Notes under the pieces: generated by a model
Seen by the model: the letters and a program-made list of their open reading frames with translations, nothing else
Told to the model about the DNA's origin: nothing
Databases searched by the model: none
Made by a program: the position numbers and the translations under genes
DNA from: Heracleum sosnowskyi
Lineage: Eukaryota > Streptophyta > Magnoliopsida > Apiales > Apiaceae
Assembly: GCA_030848705.1 (NCBI GenBank)
Contig: CM061238.1
Span: 60,241,133 to 60,305,132 of the forward strand
Direction of reading: 5' to 3'
Length of the DNA stretch: 64,000 nucleotides
In this document: one piece after another, positions 24,016 to 37,789 of the stretch
Position numbering within the stretch: position 1 is the stretch's first letter
Layout of the letters: every line of letters starts with the position of its first letter

Positions 24016-25359
24016 TTTTTCCCCATTTTCCTTGTATAGCTCCCTTTAGAGGTAAACGTAATCGGGCGTCCCCTGGTATGTGCTCCGATTCAGGCACGGA
24101 CAACTTCAAATGAAGTTTTCTGCAATTCTATAAACCCATAGGGTCAAACTACGAGAAAATATCCACAAAATGGCCCGCTTCAATTTTTCCCCATTTTCCT
24201 TGTATAGCTCCCTTTAGAGGTAAACGTAATCGGGCGTCCCCTGGTATCTGCTCCGATTCAGGCACGGAAAGCTCCAAATGAAGTTTTCGGCAATTCTATA
24301 AACCCATAGGGTCAAACTACGAGAAAATATACACAAAATGGCCCGCTTCAATTTCCCCCCATTTTCCTTGTATAGCTCCCTTTAGAGGTAAACGTAATCG
24401 GGCGTCCCCTGGTATCTGCTCCGATTCAGGCACGGACAGCTCCAAATGAAGTTTTCTGTAATTCTATAAACCCATAGGGTCAAACTACGAGAAAATATCC
24501 ACAAAATGGCCCGCTTCAATTTTTCCCCATTTTCCTTGTATAGCTCCCTTTAGAGGTAAACGTAATCGGGCGTCCCCTGGTATCTGCTCCGATTCAGGCA
24601 CGGACAACTTCAAATGAAGTTTTCTGTAATTCTATAAACCCATAGGGTCAAACTACGAGAAAATATCCACAAAATGGCCTGCTTCAATTTTTCCCCATTT
24701 TCCTTGTACAGCTCACTTTAGAGGTAAACGTAATCGGGCATCCCCTGGTATCTGCTCCGATTCAGGCACGGACAGCTCCAAATGAAGTTTTCTGTAATTC
24801 TATAAACCCATAGGGTCAAACTACGAGAAAATATCCACAAAATGGACCGCTTCAATTTTCCCCCATTTTCCTTGTATAGCTCCCTTTAGAGGTAAACGTA
24901 ATCGGGCGTCCCCTGGTATCTGCTCCGATTCAGGCACGGACAGCTCCAAATGAAGTTTTCTGTAATTCTATAAACCCATAGGGTCAAACTACGAGAAAAT
25001 ATACACAAAATGGCCCGCTTCAATTTCCCCCCATTTTCCTTGTATAGCTCCCTTTAGAGGTAAACGTAATCGGGCGTCCCCTGGTATCTGCTCCGATTCA
25101 GGCACGGACAATTCCAAATGAAGTTTTCTGTAATTCTATAAACCCATAGGGTCAAACTACGAGAAAATATCCACAAAATGGCCCGCTTCAATTTTCTCCC
25201 ATTTTCCTTGTATAGCTCCCTTTAGAGGTAAACGTAATCGGGCGTCCCCTGCTATCTGCTCCGATTCAGGCACGGACAGCTCCAAATGAAGTTTTCTGTA
25301 ATTCTATAAACCCATAGGGTCAAACTACGAGAAAATATCCACAAAATGGACCGCTTCAA
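24016..25359. repeat. Partial HOR M7'-M8-M9-M1-M2-M3-M4-M5
   Basis: Eight monomers. M7' has tatgtg and tctgcaatt but the plain T5C4 tract and cggacaacttc. M8 (24184) carries the private cggaaagctcc and tcggcaatt. M1 (24520) has acaacttc. M5 (25192) has ctgctatctg but ends in ggaccgc like M2, so it is a hybrid that leads straight back into an M3-like monomer. Confidence 0.75.
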
Positions 25360-25528
25360 TTTTCCCCCATTTTCCTTGTATAGCTTCCATTTAGAGGTAA
25401 ACGTAATCGGGCGTCCCCTGGTATCTGCTCCGATTCAGGCACGGACAGCTCCAAATGAAGTTTTCTGTAATTCTATAAACCCATAGGGTCAAACTACGAG
25501 AAAATATACACAAAATGGCCCGCTTCAA
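25360..25528. repeat. 169-bp monomer with one-base insertion
   Basis: M3-like unit reading 'agcttccattta' where others read 'agctcccttta', a net gain of one base near 25385. It is the only single-base insertion I found in the window. Confidence 0.8.
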
Positions 25529-25864
25529 TTTCCCCCCATTTTCCTTGTATAGCTCCCTTTAAAGGTAAACGTAATCGGGCGTCCCCTGGTATCTGCTCCG
25601 ATTCAGGCACGGACAATTCCAAATGAAGTTTTCTGTAGTTCTATAAACCCATAGGGTCAAACTACGAGAAAATATCCACAAAATGGCCCGCTTCAATTTT
25701 TCCCCATTTTCCTTGTATAGCTCCCTTTAGAGGTAAACGTAATCGGGCGTCCCCTGGTATCTGCTCCGATTCAGGCACGGACAGCTCCAAATGAAGTTTT
25801 CTGTAATTCTATAAACCCATAGGGTCAAACTACGAGAAAATATCCACAAAATGGCCCGCTTCAA

Positions 25865-27375
25865 TTTTTCCCCATTTTCCTTGTATAGCTCCCTTTAGAG
25901 GTAAACGTAATTGGGCGTCCCCTGGTATCTGCTCCGATTCAGGCACGGACAACTCCAAATGAAGTTTTCTGTAATTCTACAAACCCATAGGGTCAAACTA
26001 CGAGAAAATATCCACAAAATGGCCTGCTTCAATTTTTCCCCATTTTCCTTGTACAGCTCACTTTAGAGGTAAACGTAATCGGGCATCCCCTGGTATCTGC
26101 TCCGATTCAGGCACGGACAGCTCCAAATGAAGTTTTCTGTAATTCTATAAACCCATAGGGTCAAACTACGAGAAAATATCCACAAAATGGACCGCTTCAA
26201 TTTTCCCCCATTTTCCTTGTATAGCTCCCTTTAGAGGTAAACGTAATCGGGCGTCCCCTGGTATCTGCTCCGATTCAGGCACGGACAGCTCCAAATGAAG
26301 TTTCTGTAATTCTATAAACCCATAGGGTCAAACTACGAGAAAATATACACAAAATGGCCCGCTTCAATTTCCCCCCATTTTCCTTGTATAGCTCCCTTTA
26401 GAGGTAAACGTAATCGGGCGTCCCCTGGTATCTGCTCCGATTCAGGCACGGACAATTCCAAATGAAGTTTTCTGTAATTCTATAAACCCATAGGGTCAAA
26501 CTACGAGAAAATATCCACAAAATGGCCCGCTTCAATTTTCCCCCATTTTCCTTGTATAGCTCCCTTTAGAGGTAAACGTAATCGGGCGTCCCCTGCTATC
26601 TGCTCCGATTCAGGCACGGACAGCTCCAAATGAAGTTTTCTGTAATTCTATAAACCCATAGGGGCAAACTACGAGAAAATATCCACAAAATGGCCCGCTT
26701 CAATTTTTCCCCATTTTCCTTGTATAGCTCCCTTTATAGGTAAACGTAATCGGGCGTCCCCTGGTATCTGCTCCGATTCAGGCACGGACAGCTCCAAATG
26801 AAGTTTTCGGTAATTCTATAAACCCATATGGTCAAACTACGAGAAAATATCCACAAAATGGCCCGCTTCAATTTTTTCCCATTTTCCATGTATAGCTCCC
26901 TTTATAGGTAAACGTAATCGGGCGTCCCCTGGTATGTGCTCCGATTCAGGCACAGACAGCTTCAAATGAAGTTTTCTGCAATTCTATAAACCCATAGGGT
27001 CAAACTACGAGAAAATATCCACAAAATGGCCCGCTTCAATTTTTCCCCATTTTCCTTGTATAGCTCCCTTTAGAGGTAAACGTAATCGGGCGTCCCCTGG
27101 TATCTGCTCCGATTCAGGCACGGAAAGCTCCAAATGAAGTTTTCGGCAATTCTATAAACCCATAGGGTCAAACTACGAGAAAATATACACAAAATGGCCC
27201 GCTTCAATTTCCCCCCATTTTCCTTGTATAGCTCCCTTTAGAGGTAAACGTAATCGGGCGTCCCCTGGTATCTGCTCCGATTCAGGCACGGACAGCTCCA
27301 AATGAAGTTTTCTGTAATTCTATAAACCCATAGGGTCAAACTACGAGAAAATATCCACAAAATGGCCCGCTTCAA
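25865..27375. repeat. Complete nine-monomer HOR, M1-M9 register (1,511 bp)
   Basis: M1 (25865; private aattggg and tacaaac), M2 (26033), M3 (26201, 167 bp because of a missing T in gaagtttctg near 26301), M4 (26368), M5 (26536), M6 (26704), M7 (26872), M8 (27040; cggaaagctcc), M9 (27208). It is followed by an M1/M5 hybrid (27376) ending in cataggggc, then M6. The whole unit is duplicated at 27880. Confidence 0.87.
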
Positions 27376-27879
27376 TTTTTCCCCATTTTCCTTGTATAGC
27401 TCCCTTTAGAGGTAAACGTAATCGGGCGTCCCCTGGTATCTGCTCCGATTCAGGCACGGACAACTTCAAATGAAGTTTTCTGTAATTCTATAAACCCATA
27501 GGGGCAAACTACGAGAAAATATCCACAAAATGGCCCGCTTCAATTTTTCCCCATTTTCCTTGTATAGCTCCCTTTATAGGTAAACGTAATCGGGCGTCCC
27601 CTGGTATCTGCTCCGATTCAGGCACGGACAGCTCCAAATGAAGTTTTCGGTAATTCTATAAACCCATATGGTCAAACTACGAGAAAATATCCACAAAATG
27701 GCCCGCTTCAATTTTTCCCCATTTTCCTTGTATAGCTCCCTTTAGAGGTAAACGTAATCGGGCGTCCCCTGGTATCTGCTCCGATTCAGGCACGGACAGC
27801 TCCAAATGAAGTTTTCTGTAATTCTATAAACCCATAGGGTCAAACTACGAGAAAATATCCACAAAATGGCCCGCTTCAA

Positions 27880-29390
27880 TTTTTCCCCATTTTCCTTGTA
27901 TAGCTCCCTTTAGAGGTAAACGTAATTGGGCGTCCCCTGGTATCTGCTCCGATTCAGGCACGGACAACTCCAAATGAAGTTTTCTGTAATTCTACAAACC
28001 CATAGGGTCAAACTACGAGAAAATATCCACAAAATGGCCTGCTTCAATTTTTCCCCATTTTCCTTGTACAGCTCACTTTAGAGGTAAACGTAATCGGGCA
28101 TCCCCTGGTATCTGCTCCGATTCAGGCACAGACAGCTCCAAATGAAGTTTTCTGTAATTCTATAAACCCATAGGGTCAAACTACGAGAAAATATCCACAA
28201 AATGGACCGCTTCAATTTTCCCCCATTTTCCTTGTATAGCTCCCTTTAGAGGTAAACGTAATCGGGCGTCCCCTGGTATCTGCTCCGATTCAGGCACGGA
28301 CAGCTCCAAATGAAGTTTCTGTAATTCTATAAACCCATAGGGTCAAACTACGAGAAAATATACACAAAATGGCCCGCTTCAATTTCCCCCCATTTTCCTT
28401 GTATAGCTCCCTTTAGAGGTAAACGTAATCGGGCGTCCCCTGGTATCTGCTCCGATTCAGGCACGGACAATTCCAAATGAAGTTTTCTGTAATTCTATAA
28501 ACCCATAGGGTCAAACTACGAGAAAATATCCACAAAATGGCCCGCTTCAATTTTCCCCCATTTTCCTTGTATAGCTCCCTTTAGAGGTAAACGTAATCGG
28601 GCGTCCCCTGCTATCTGCTCCGATTCAGGCACGGACAGCTCCAAATGAAGTTTTCTGTAATTCTATAAACCCATAGGGGCAAACTACGAGAAAATATCCA
28701 CAAAATGGCCCGCTTCAATTTTTCCCCATTTTCCTTGTATAGCTCCCTTTATAGGTAAACGTAATCGGGCGTCCCCTGGTATCTGCTCCGATTCAGGCAC
28801 GGACAGCTCCAAATGAAGTTTTCGGTAATTCTATAAACCCATATGGTCAAACTACGAGAAAATATCCACAAAATGGCCCGCTTCAATTTTTTCCCATTTT
28901 CCATGTATAGCTCCCTTTATAGGTAAACGTAATCGGGCGTCCCCTGGTATGTGCTCCGATTCAGGCACAGACAGCTTCAAATGAAGTTTTCTGCAATTCT
29001 ATAAACCCATAGGGTCAAACTACGAGAAAATATCCACAAAATGGCCCGCTTCAATTTTTCCCCATTTTCCTTGTATAGCTCCCTTTAGAGGTAAACGTAA
29101 TCGGGCGTCCCCTGGTATCTGCTCCGATTCAGGCACGGAAAGCTCCAAATGAAGTTTTCGGCAATTCTATAAACCCATAGGGTCAAACTACGAGAAAATA
29201 TACACAAAATGGCCCGCTTCAATTTCCCCCCATTTTCCTTGTATAGCTCCCTTTAGAGGTAAACGTAATCGGGCGTCCCCTGGTATCTGCTCCGATTCAG
29301 GCACGGACAGCTCCAAATGAAGTTTTCTGTAATTCTATAAACCCATAGGGTCAAACTACGAGAAAATATCCACAAAATGGCCCGCTTCAA
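27880..29390. repeat. Complete nine-monomer HOR, near-identical copy of 25865-27375
   Basis: Offset 2,015 bp. It shares the private aattggg (25912/27927), the same 167-bp M3 deletion (26300/28315) and cggaaagctcc in M8 (27124/29139). One difference noticed is ggcacagac near 28129. Matching sequence extends from about 25657-27504 to 27672-29519 (about 1.85 kb). The next M1-M4 run continues to 30062. Confidence 0.87.
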
Positions 29391-31070
29391 TTTTTCCCCA
29401 TTTTCCTTGTATAGCTCCCTTTAGAGGTAAACGTAATCGGGCGTCCCCTGGTATCTGCTCCGATTCAGGCACGGACAACTTCAAATGAAGTTTTCTGTAA
29501 TTCTATAAACCCATAGGGTCAAACTACGAGAAAATATCCACAAAATGGCCTGCTTCAATTTTTCCCCATTTTCCTTGTACAGCTCACTTTAGAGGTAAAC
29601 GTAATCGGGCATCCCCTGGTATCTGCTCCGATTCAGGCACGGACAGCTCCAAATGAAGTTTTCTGTAATTCTATAAACCCATAGGGTCAAACTACGAGAA
29701 AATATCCACAAAATGGACCGCTTCAATTTTCCCCCATTTTCCTTGTATAGCTCCCTTTAGAGGTAAACGTAATCGGGCGTCCCCTGGTATCTGCTCCGAT
29801 TCAGGCACGGACAGCTCCAAATGAAGTTTTCTGTAATTCTATAAACCCATAGGGTCAAACTACGAGAAAATATACACAAAATGGCCCGCTTCAATTTCCC
29901 CCCATTTTCCTTGTATAGCTCCCTTTAGAGGTAAACGTAATCGGGCGTCCCCTGGTATCTGCTCCGATTCAGGGACGGACAATTCCAAATGAAGTTTTCT
30001 GTAATTCTATAAACCCATAGGGTCAAACTACGAGAAAATATCCACAAAATGGCCCGCTTCAATTTTCCCCCATTTTCCTTGTATAGCTCCCTTTAGAGGT
30101 AAACGTAATCGGGCGTCCCCTGCTATCTGCTCCGATTCAGGCACGGACAGCTCCAAATGAAGTTTTCTGTAATTCTATAAACCCATAGGGTCAAACTACG
30201 AGAAAATATCCACAAAATGGACCGCTTCAATTTTCCCCCATTTTCCTTGTATAGCTCCCTTTAGAGGTAAACGTAATCGGGCGTCCCCTGGTATCTGCTC
30301 CGATTCAGGCACGGACAGCTCCAAATGAAGTTTTCTGTAATTCTATAAACCCATAGGGTCAAACTACGAGAAAATATACACAAAATGGCCCGCTTCAATT
30401 TCCCCCCATTTTCCTTGTATAGCTCCCTTTAAAGGTAAACGTAATCGGGCGTCCCCTGGTATCTGCTCCGATTCAGGCACGGACAATTCCAAATGAAGTT
30501 TTCTGTAGTTCTATAAACCCATAGGGTCAAACTACGAGAAAATATCCACAAAATGGCCCGCTTCAATTTTTCCCCATTTTCCTTGTATAGCTCCCTTTAG
30601 AGGTAAACATAATCGGGCGTCCCCTGGTATCTGCTCCGATTCAGGCACGGACAGCTCCAAATGAAGTTTTCTGTAATTCTATAAACCCATAGGGTCAAAC
30701 TACGAGAAAATATCCACAAAATGGACCGCTTCAAGTTTCCCCCATTTTCCTTGTATAGCTCCCTTTAGAGGTAAACGTAATCGGGCGTCCCCTGGTATCT
30801 GCTCCGATTCAGGCACGGACAGCTCCAAATGAAGTTTTCTGTAATTCTATAAACCCATAAGGTCAAACTACGAGAAAATATACACAAAATGGCCCGCTTC
30901 AATTTTTCCCCATTGTCCTTGTACAGCTCACTTTAGAGGTAAACGTAATCGGGCATCCCCTGGTATCTGCTCCGATTCAGGCACGGACAGCTCCAAATGA
31001 AGTTTTCTGTAATTCTATAAACCCATAGGGTCAAACTACGAGAAAATATCCACAAAATGGCCCGCTTCAA

Positions 31071-32582
31071 TTTTTCCCCATTTTCCTTGTATAGCTCCCT
31101 TTAGAGGTAAACGTAATCGGGCGTCCCCTGGTATCTGCTCCGATTCAGGCACGGACAACTCCAAATGAAGTTTTCTGTAATTCTACAAACCCATAGGGTC
31201 AAACTACGAGAAAATATCCACAAAATGGCCTGCTTCAATTTTTCCCCATTTTCCTTGTACAGCTCACTTTAGAGGTAAACGTAATCGGGCATCCCCTGGT
31301 ATCTGCTCCGATTCAGGCACGGACAGCTCCAAATGAAGTTTTCTGTAATTCTATAAACCCATAGGGTCAAACTACGAGAAAATATCCACAAAATGGACCG
31401 CTTCAATTTTCCCCCATTTTCCTTGTATAGCTCCCTTTAGAGGTAAACGTAATCGGGCGTCCCCTGGTATCTGCTCCGATTCAGGCACGGACAGCTCCAA
31501 ATGAAGTTTTCTGTAATTCTATAAACCCATAGGGTCAAACTACGAGAAAATATACACAAAATGGCCCGCTTCAATTTCCCCCCATTTTCCTTGTATAGCT
31601 CCCTTTAGAGGTAAACGTAATCGGGCGTCCCCTGGTATCTGCTCCGATTCAGGCACGGACAATTCCAAATGAAGTTTTCTGTAATTCTATAAACCCATAG
31701 GGTCAAACTACGAGAAAATATCCACAAAATGGCCCGCTTCAATTTTCCCCCATTTTCCTTGTATAGCTCCCTTTAGAGGTAAACGTAATCGGGCGTCCCC
31801 TGCTATCTGCTCCGATTCAGGCACGGACAGCTCCAAATGAAGTTTTCTGTAATTCTATAAACCCATAGGGGCAAACTACGAGAAAATATCCACAAAATGG
31901 CCCGCTTCAATTTTTCCCCATTTTCCTTGTATAGCTCCCTTTATAGGTAAACGTAATCGGGCGTCCCCTGGTATCTGCTCCGATTCAGGCACGGACAGCT
32001 CCAAATGAAGTTTTCGGTAATTCTATAAACCCATATGGTCAAACTACGAGAAAATATCCACAAAATGGCCCGCTTCAATTTTTTCCCATTTTCCATGTAT
32101 AGCTCCCTTTATAGGTAAACGTAATCGGGCGTCCCCTGGTATGTGCTCCGATTCAGGCACAGACAGCTTCAAATGAAGTTTTCTGCAATTCTATAAACCC
32201 ATAGGGTCAAACTACGAGAAAATATCCACAAAATGGCCCGCTTCAATTTTTCCCCATTTTCCTTGTATAGCTCCCTTTAGAGGTAAACGTAATCGGGCGT
32301 CCCCTGGTATCTGCTCCGATTCAGGCACGGAAAGCTCCAAATGAAGTTTTCGGCAATTCTATAAACCCATAGGGTCAAACTACGAGAAAATATACACAAA
32401 ATGGCCCGCTTCAATTTCCCCCCATTTTCCTTGTATAGCTCCCTTTAGAGGTAAACGTAATCGGGCGTCCCCTGGTATCTGCTCCGATTCAGGCACGGAC
32501 AGCTCCAAATGAAGTTTTCTGTAATTCTATAAACCCATAGGGTCAAACTACGAGAAAATATCCACAAAATGGCCCGCTTCAA
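31071..32582. repeat. Complete nine-monomer HOR, M1-M9 register (type copy)
   Basis: All nine types at exact 168-bp steps: M1 31071, M2 31239, M3 31407, M4 31575, M5 31743, M6 31911, M7 32079, M8 32247, M9 32415. I use it as the type copy because every diagnostic marker is present. It is followed at 32583 by M1-M4 and then the rearranged M5/M6 unit. It is part of a 3.2-kb block repeated at 36162. Confidence 0.88.
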
Positions 32583-33086
32583 TTTTTCCCCATTTTCCTT
32601 GTATAGCTCCCTTTAGAGGTAAACGTAATCGGGCGTCCCCTGGTATCTGCTCCGATTCAGGCACGGACAACTTCAAATGAAATTTTCTGTAATTCTATAA
32701 ACCCATAGGGTCAAACTACGAGAAAATATCCACAAAATGGCCTGCTTCAATTTTTCCCCATTTTCCTTGTACAGCTCACTTTAGAGGTAAACGTAATCGG
32801 GCATCCCCTGGTATCTGCTCCGATTCAGGCACGGACAGCTCCAAATGAAGTTTTCTGTAATTCTATAAACCCATAGGGTCAAACTACGAGAAAATATCCA
32901 CAAAATGGACCGCTTCAATTTTCCCCCATTTTCCTTGTATAGCTCCCTTTAGAGGTAAACGTAATCGGGCGTCCCCTGGTATCTGCTCCGATTCAGGCAC
33001 GGACAGCTCCAAATGAAGTTTTCTGTAATTCTATAAACCCATAGGGTCAAACTACGAGAAAATATACACAAAATGGCCCGCTTCAA

Positions 33087-33422
33087 TTTCCCCCCATTTT
33101 CCTTGTATAGCTCCCTTTAGAGGTAAACGTAATCGGGCGTCCCCTGGTATCTGCTCCGATTCAGGCACGGACAATTCCAAATGAAGTTTTCTGTAATTCT
33201 ATAAACCCATAGGGGCAAACTACGAGAAAATATCCACAAAATGGCCCGCTTCAATTTTTCCCCATTTTCCTTGTATAGCTCCCTTTATAGGTAAACGTAA
33301 TCGGGCGTCCCCTGCTATCTGCTCCGATTCAGGCACGGACAGCTCCAAATGAAGTTTTCGGTAATTCTATAAACCCATATGGTCAAACTACGAGAAAATA
33401 TCCACAAAATGGCCCGCTTCAA
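33087..33422. repeat. Mosaic M4/M5 and M6/M5/M6 monomer pair, copy 1
   Basis: The first monomer starts as M4 (T3C6, acaattcc) but ends as M5 (cataggggc). The next starts as M6 (T5C4, tttatagg), carries the M5 marker ctgctatctg near 33313, and returns to M6 (tcggtaatt, catatgg). One whole monomer is missing relative to M4-M5-M6. The alternation of markers needs more than one crossover. Confidence 0.8.
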
Positions 33423-35851
33423 TTTTTTCCCATTTTCCATGTATAGCTCCCTTTATAGGTAAACGTAATCGGGCGTCCCCTGGTATGTGCTCCGATTCAG
33501 GCAGAGACAGCTTCAAATGAAGTTTTCTGCAATTCTATAAACTCATAGGGTCAAACTACGAGAAAATATCCACAAAATGGCCCGCTTCAATTTTTCCCCA
33601 TTTTCCTTGTATAGCTCCCTTTAGAGGTAAACGTAATCGGGCGTCCCCTGGTATCTGCTCCGATTCAGGCACGGACAGCTCCAAATGAAGTTTTCTGCAA
33701 TTCTATAAACCCATAAGGTCAAACTACGAGAAAATATACACAAAATGGCCCGCTTCAATTTCCCCCCATTTTCCTTGTATAGCTCCCTTTAGAGGTAAAC
33801 GTAATCGGGCGTCCCCTGGTATCTGCTTCGATTCAGGCACGGACAACTCCAAATGAAGTTTTCTGTAATTCTATAAACCCATAGGGTCAAACTACGAGAA
33901 AATATCCACAAAATGGCCTGCTTCAATTTTTCCCCATTTTCCTTGTACAGCTCACTTTAGAGGTAAACGTAATCGGGCATCCCCTGGTATCTGCTCCGAT
34001 TCAGGCACGGACAGCTCCAAATGAAGTTTTCTGTAATTGTATAAACCCATAGGGTCAAACTACGAGAAAATATCCACAAAATGGACCGCTTCAATTTTCC
34101 CCCATTTTCCTTGTATAGCTCCCTTTAGAGGTAAACGTAATCGGGCGTCCCCTGGTATCTGCTCCGATTCAGGCACGGACAACTCCAAATGAAGTTTTCT
34201 GTAATTCTATAAACCCATAGGGTCAAACTACGAGAAAATATCCACAAAATGGCCTGCTTCAATTTTTCCCCATTTTCCTTGTACAGCTCACTTTAGAGGT
34301 AAACGTAATCGGGCATCCCCTGGTATCTGCTCCGATTCAGGCACGGACAGCTCCAAATGAAGTTTTCTGTAATTGTATAAACCCATAGGGTCAAACTACG
34401 AGAAAATATCCACAAAATGGACCGCTTCAATTTTCCCCCATTTTCCTTGTATAGCTCCCTTTAGAGCTAAACGTAATCGGGCGTCCCCTGGTATCTGCTC
34501 CGATTCAGGCACGGACAGCTCCAAATGAAGTTTTCTGTAATTCTATAAACCCATAGGGTCAAACTATGAGAAAATATCCACAAAATGGCCCGCTTCAATT
34601 TTTTCCCATTTTCCATGTATAGCTCCCTTTATAGGTAAACGTAATCGGGCGTCCCCTGGTATGTGCTCCGATTCAGGCAGAGACAGCTTCAAATGAAGTT
34701 TTCTGCAATTCTATAAACCCATAGGGTCAAACTACGAGAAAATATCCACAAAATGGCCCGCTTCAATTTTTCCCCATTTTCCTTGTATAGCTCCCTTTAG
34801 AGGTAAACGTAATCGGGCGTCCCCTGGTATCTGCTCCGATTCAGGCACGGACAGCTCCAAATGAAGTTTTCTGCAATTCTATAAACCCATAGGGTCAAAC
34901 TACGAGAAAATATACACAAAATGGCCCGCTTCAATTTCCCCCCATTTTCCTTGTATAGCTCCCTTTAGAGGTAAACGTAATCGGGCGTCCCCTGGTATCT
35001 GCTCCGATTCAGGCACGGACAACTCCAAATGAAGTTTTCTGTAATTCTATAAACCCATAGGGTCAAACTACGAGAAAATATCCACAAAATGGCCTGCTTC
35101 AATTTTTCCCCATTTTCCTTGTACAGCTCACTTTAGAGGTAAACGTAATCGGGCATCCCCTGGTATCTGCTCCGATTCAGGCACGGACAGCTCCAAATGA
35201 AGTTTTCTGTAATTGTATAAACCCATAGGGTCAAACTACGAGAAAATATCCACAAAATGGACCGCTTCAATTTTCCCCCATTTTCCTTGTATAGCTCCCT
35301 TTAGAGCTAAACGTAATCGGGCGTCCCCTGGTATCTGCTCCGATTCAGGCACGGACAGCTCCAAATGAAGTTTTCTGTAATTCTATAAACCCATAGGGTC
35401 AAACTACGAGAAAATATACACAAAATGGCCCGCTTCAATTTCCCCCCATTTTCATTGTATAGCTCCCTTTAGAGGTAAACGTAATCGGGTGTCCCCTGGT
35501 ATCTGCTCCGATTCAGGCACGGACAGCTCCAAATGAAGTTTTCTGTAATTCTATAAACCCATAGGGGCAAACTACGAAAAAATATCCACAAAATGGCCCG
35601 CTTCAATTTTTCCCCATTTTCCTTGTATAGCTCCCTTTATAGGTAAACGTAATCGGGCGTCCCCTGGTATCTGCTCCGATTCAGGCACGGACAGCTCCAA
35701 ATGAAGTTTTCGGTAATTCTATAAACCCATAGGGTCAAACTACGAGAAAATATCCACAAAATGGCCCGCTTCAATTTTTCCCCATTTTCCTTGTATAGCT
35801 CCCTTTAGAGGTAAACGTAATCGGGCGTCCCCTGGTATCTGCTCCGATTCA

Positions 35852-36020
35852 GGCACGGACAACTCCAAATGAAGTTTTCTGTAATTCTATAAACCCATAG
35901 GGTCAAACTACGAGAAAATATCCACAAAATGGCCTGCTTCAATTTTCCCCATGTTCCTTGTACAGCTCACTTTAGAGGTAAACGTAATCGGGCATCCCCT
36001 GGTATCTGCTCCGATTCAGG
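35852..36020. repeat. M1-M2 junction with one-base tract deletion near 35943
   Basis: An M1 end (acaactcc, cctgc) leads into an M2 (ccatgttcc, tacagctcac, gcatcccc) whose T/C tract is T4C4 instead of nine bases. It is one of very few tract-length changes, while shifts of the T/C boundary at constant length are common. Confidence 0.7.
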
Positions 36021-36277
36021 CACGGACAGCTCCAAATGAAGTTTTCTGTAATTCTATAAACCCATAGGGTCAAACTACGAGAAAATATCCACAAAATGGA
36101 CCGCTTCAATTTTCCCCCATTTTCCTTGTATAGCTCCCTTTAGAGGTAAACGTAATCGGGCGTCCCCTGGTATCTGCTCCGATTCAGGCACGGACAGCTC
36201 CAAATGAAGTTTTCTGTAATTCTATAAACCCATAGGGTCAAACTACGAGAAAATATCCACAAAATGGCCCGCTTCAA

Positions 36278-37789
36278 TTTTTCCCCATTTTCCTTGTATA
36301 GCTCCCTTTAGAGGTAAACGTAATCGGGCGTCCCCTGGTATCTGCTCCGATTCAGGCACGGACAACTCCAAATGAAGTTTTCTGTAATTCTACAAACCTA
36401 TAGGGTCAAACTACGAGAAAATATCCACAAAATGGCCTGCTTCAATTTTTCCCCATTTTCCTTGTACAGCTCACTTTAGAGGTAAACGTAATCGGGCATC
36501 CCCTGGTATCTGCTCCGATTCAGGCACGGACAGCTCCAAATGAAGTTTTCTGTAATTCTATAAACCCATAGGGTCAAACTACGAGAAAATATCCACAAAA
36601 TGGACCGCTTCAATTTTCCCCCATTTTCCTTGTATAGCTCCCTTTAGAGGTAAACGTAATCGGGCGTCCCCTGGTATCTGCTCCGATTCAGGCACGGACA
36701 GCTCCAAATGAAGTTTTCTGTAATTCTATAAACCCATAGGGTCAAACTACGAGAAAATATACACAAAATGGCCCGCTTCAATTTCCCCCCATTTTCCTTG
36801 TATAGCTCCCTTTAGAGGTAAACGTAATCGGGCGTCCCCTGGTATCTGCTCCGATTCAGGCACGGACAATTCCAAATGAAGTTTTCTGTAATTCTATAAA
36901 CCCATAGGGTCAAACTACGAGAAAATATCCACAAAATGGCCCGCTTCAATTTTCCCCCATTTTCCTTGTATAGCTCCCTTTAGAGGTAAACGTAATCGGG
37001 CGTCCCCTGCTATCTGCTCCGATTCAGGCACGGACAGCTCCAAATGAAGTTTTCTGTAATTCTATAAACCCATAGGGGCAAACTACGAGAAAATATCCAC
37101 AAAATGGCCCGCTTCAATTTTTCCCCATTTTCCTTGTATAGCTCCCTTTATAGGTAAACGTAATCGGGCGTCCCCTGGTATCTGCTCCGATTCAGGCACG
37201 GACAGCTCCAAATGAAGTTTTCGGTAATTCTATAAACCCATATGGTCAAACTACGAGAAAATATCCACAAAATGGCCCGCTTCAATTTTTTCCCATTTTC
37301 CATGTATAGCTCCCTTTATAGGTAAACGTAATCGGGCGTCCCCTGGTATGTGCTCCGATTCAGGCACAGACAGCTTCAAATGAAGTTTTCTGCAATTCTA
37401 TAAACCCATAGGGTCAAACTACGAGAAAATATCCACAAAATGGCACGCTTCAATTTTTCCCCATTTTCCTTGTATAGCTCCCTTTAGAGGTAAACGTAAT
37501 CGGGCGTCCCCTGGTATCTGCTCCGATTCAGGCACGGAAAGCTCCAAATGAAGTTTTCGGCAATTCTATAAACCCATAGGGTCAAACTACGAGAAAATAT
37601 ACACAAAATGGCCCGCTTCAATTTCCCCCCATTTTCCTTGTATAGCTCCCTTTAGAGGTAAACGTAATCGGGCGTCCCCTGGTATCTGCTCCGATTCAGG
37701 CACGGACAGCTCCAAATGAAGTTTTCTGTAATTCTATAAACCCATAGGGTCAAACTACGAGAAAATATCCACAAAATGGCCCGCTTCAA
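36278..37789. repeat. Complete nine-monomer HOR, M1-M9 register
   Basis: M1 starts at 36278 (acaactcc, tacaaac, cctgc), followed by M2-M9 in order. M5 is marked at 37010, M7 (ccatgt, tatgtg, cagacagcttc) near 37300-37390 and M8 (cggaaagctcc) at 37538. It is the 5,207-bp offset partner of the HOR at 31071. Confidence 0.86.

Larger units (their letters stand above)
30955..34130. repeat. 3.2-kb duplicated block, left copy (pairs with 36162-39337)
   Basis: The block contains one complete HOR and one HOR with the rearranged M4/M5/M6 junction. Markers recur 5,207 bp to the right: ctat of ctgctatctg 31803/37010 and 33315/38522, cggaaagctcc 32331/37538, and the private 'caggcagagac' near 33503/38710. 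Scattered private differences include aaattttctg near 32681 and ccataagg near 33715. Confidence 0.82.
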
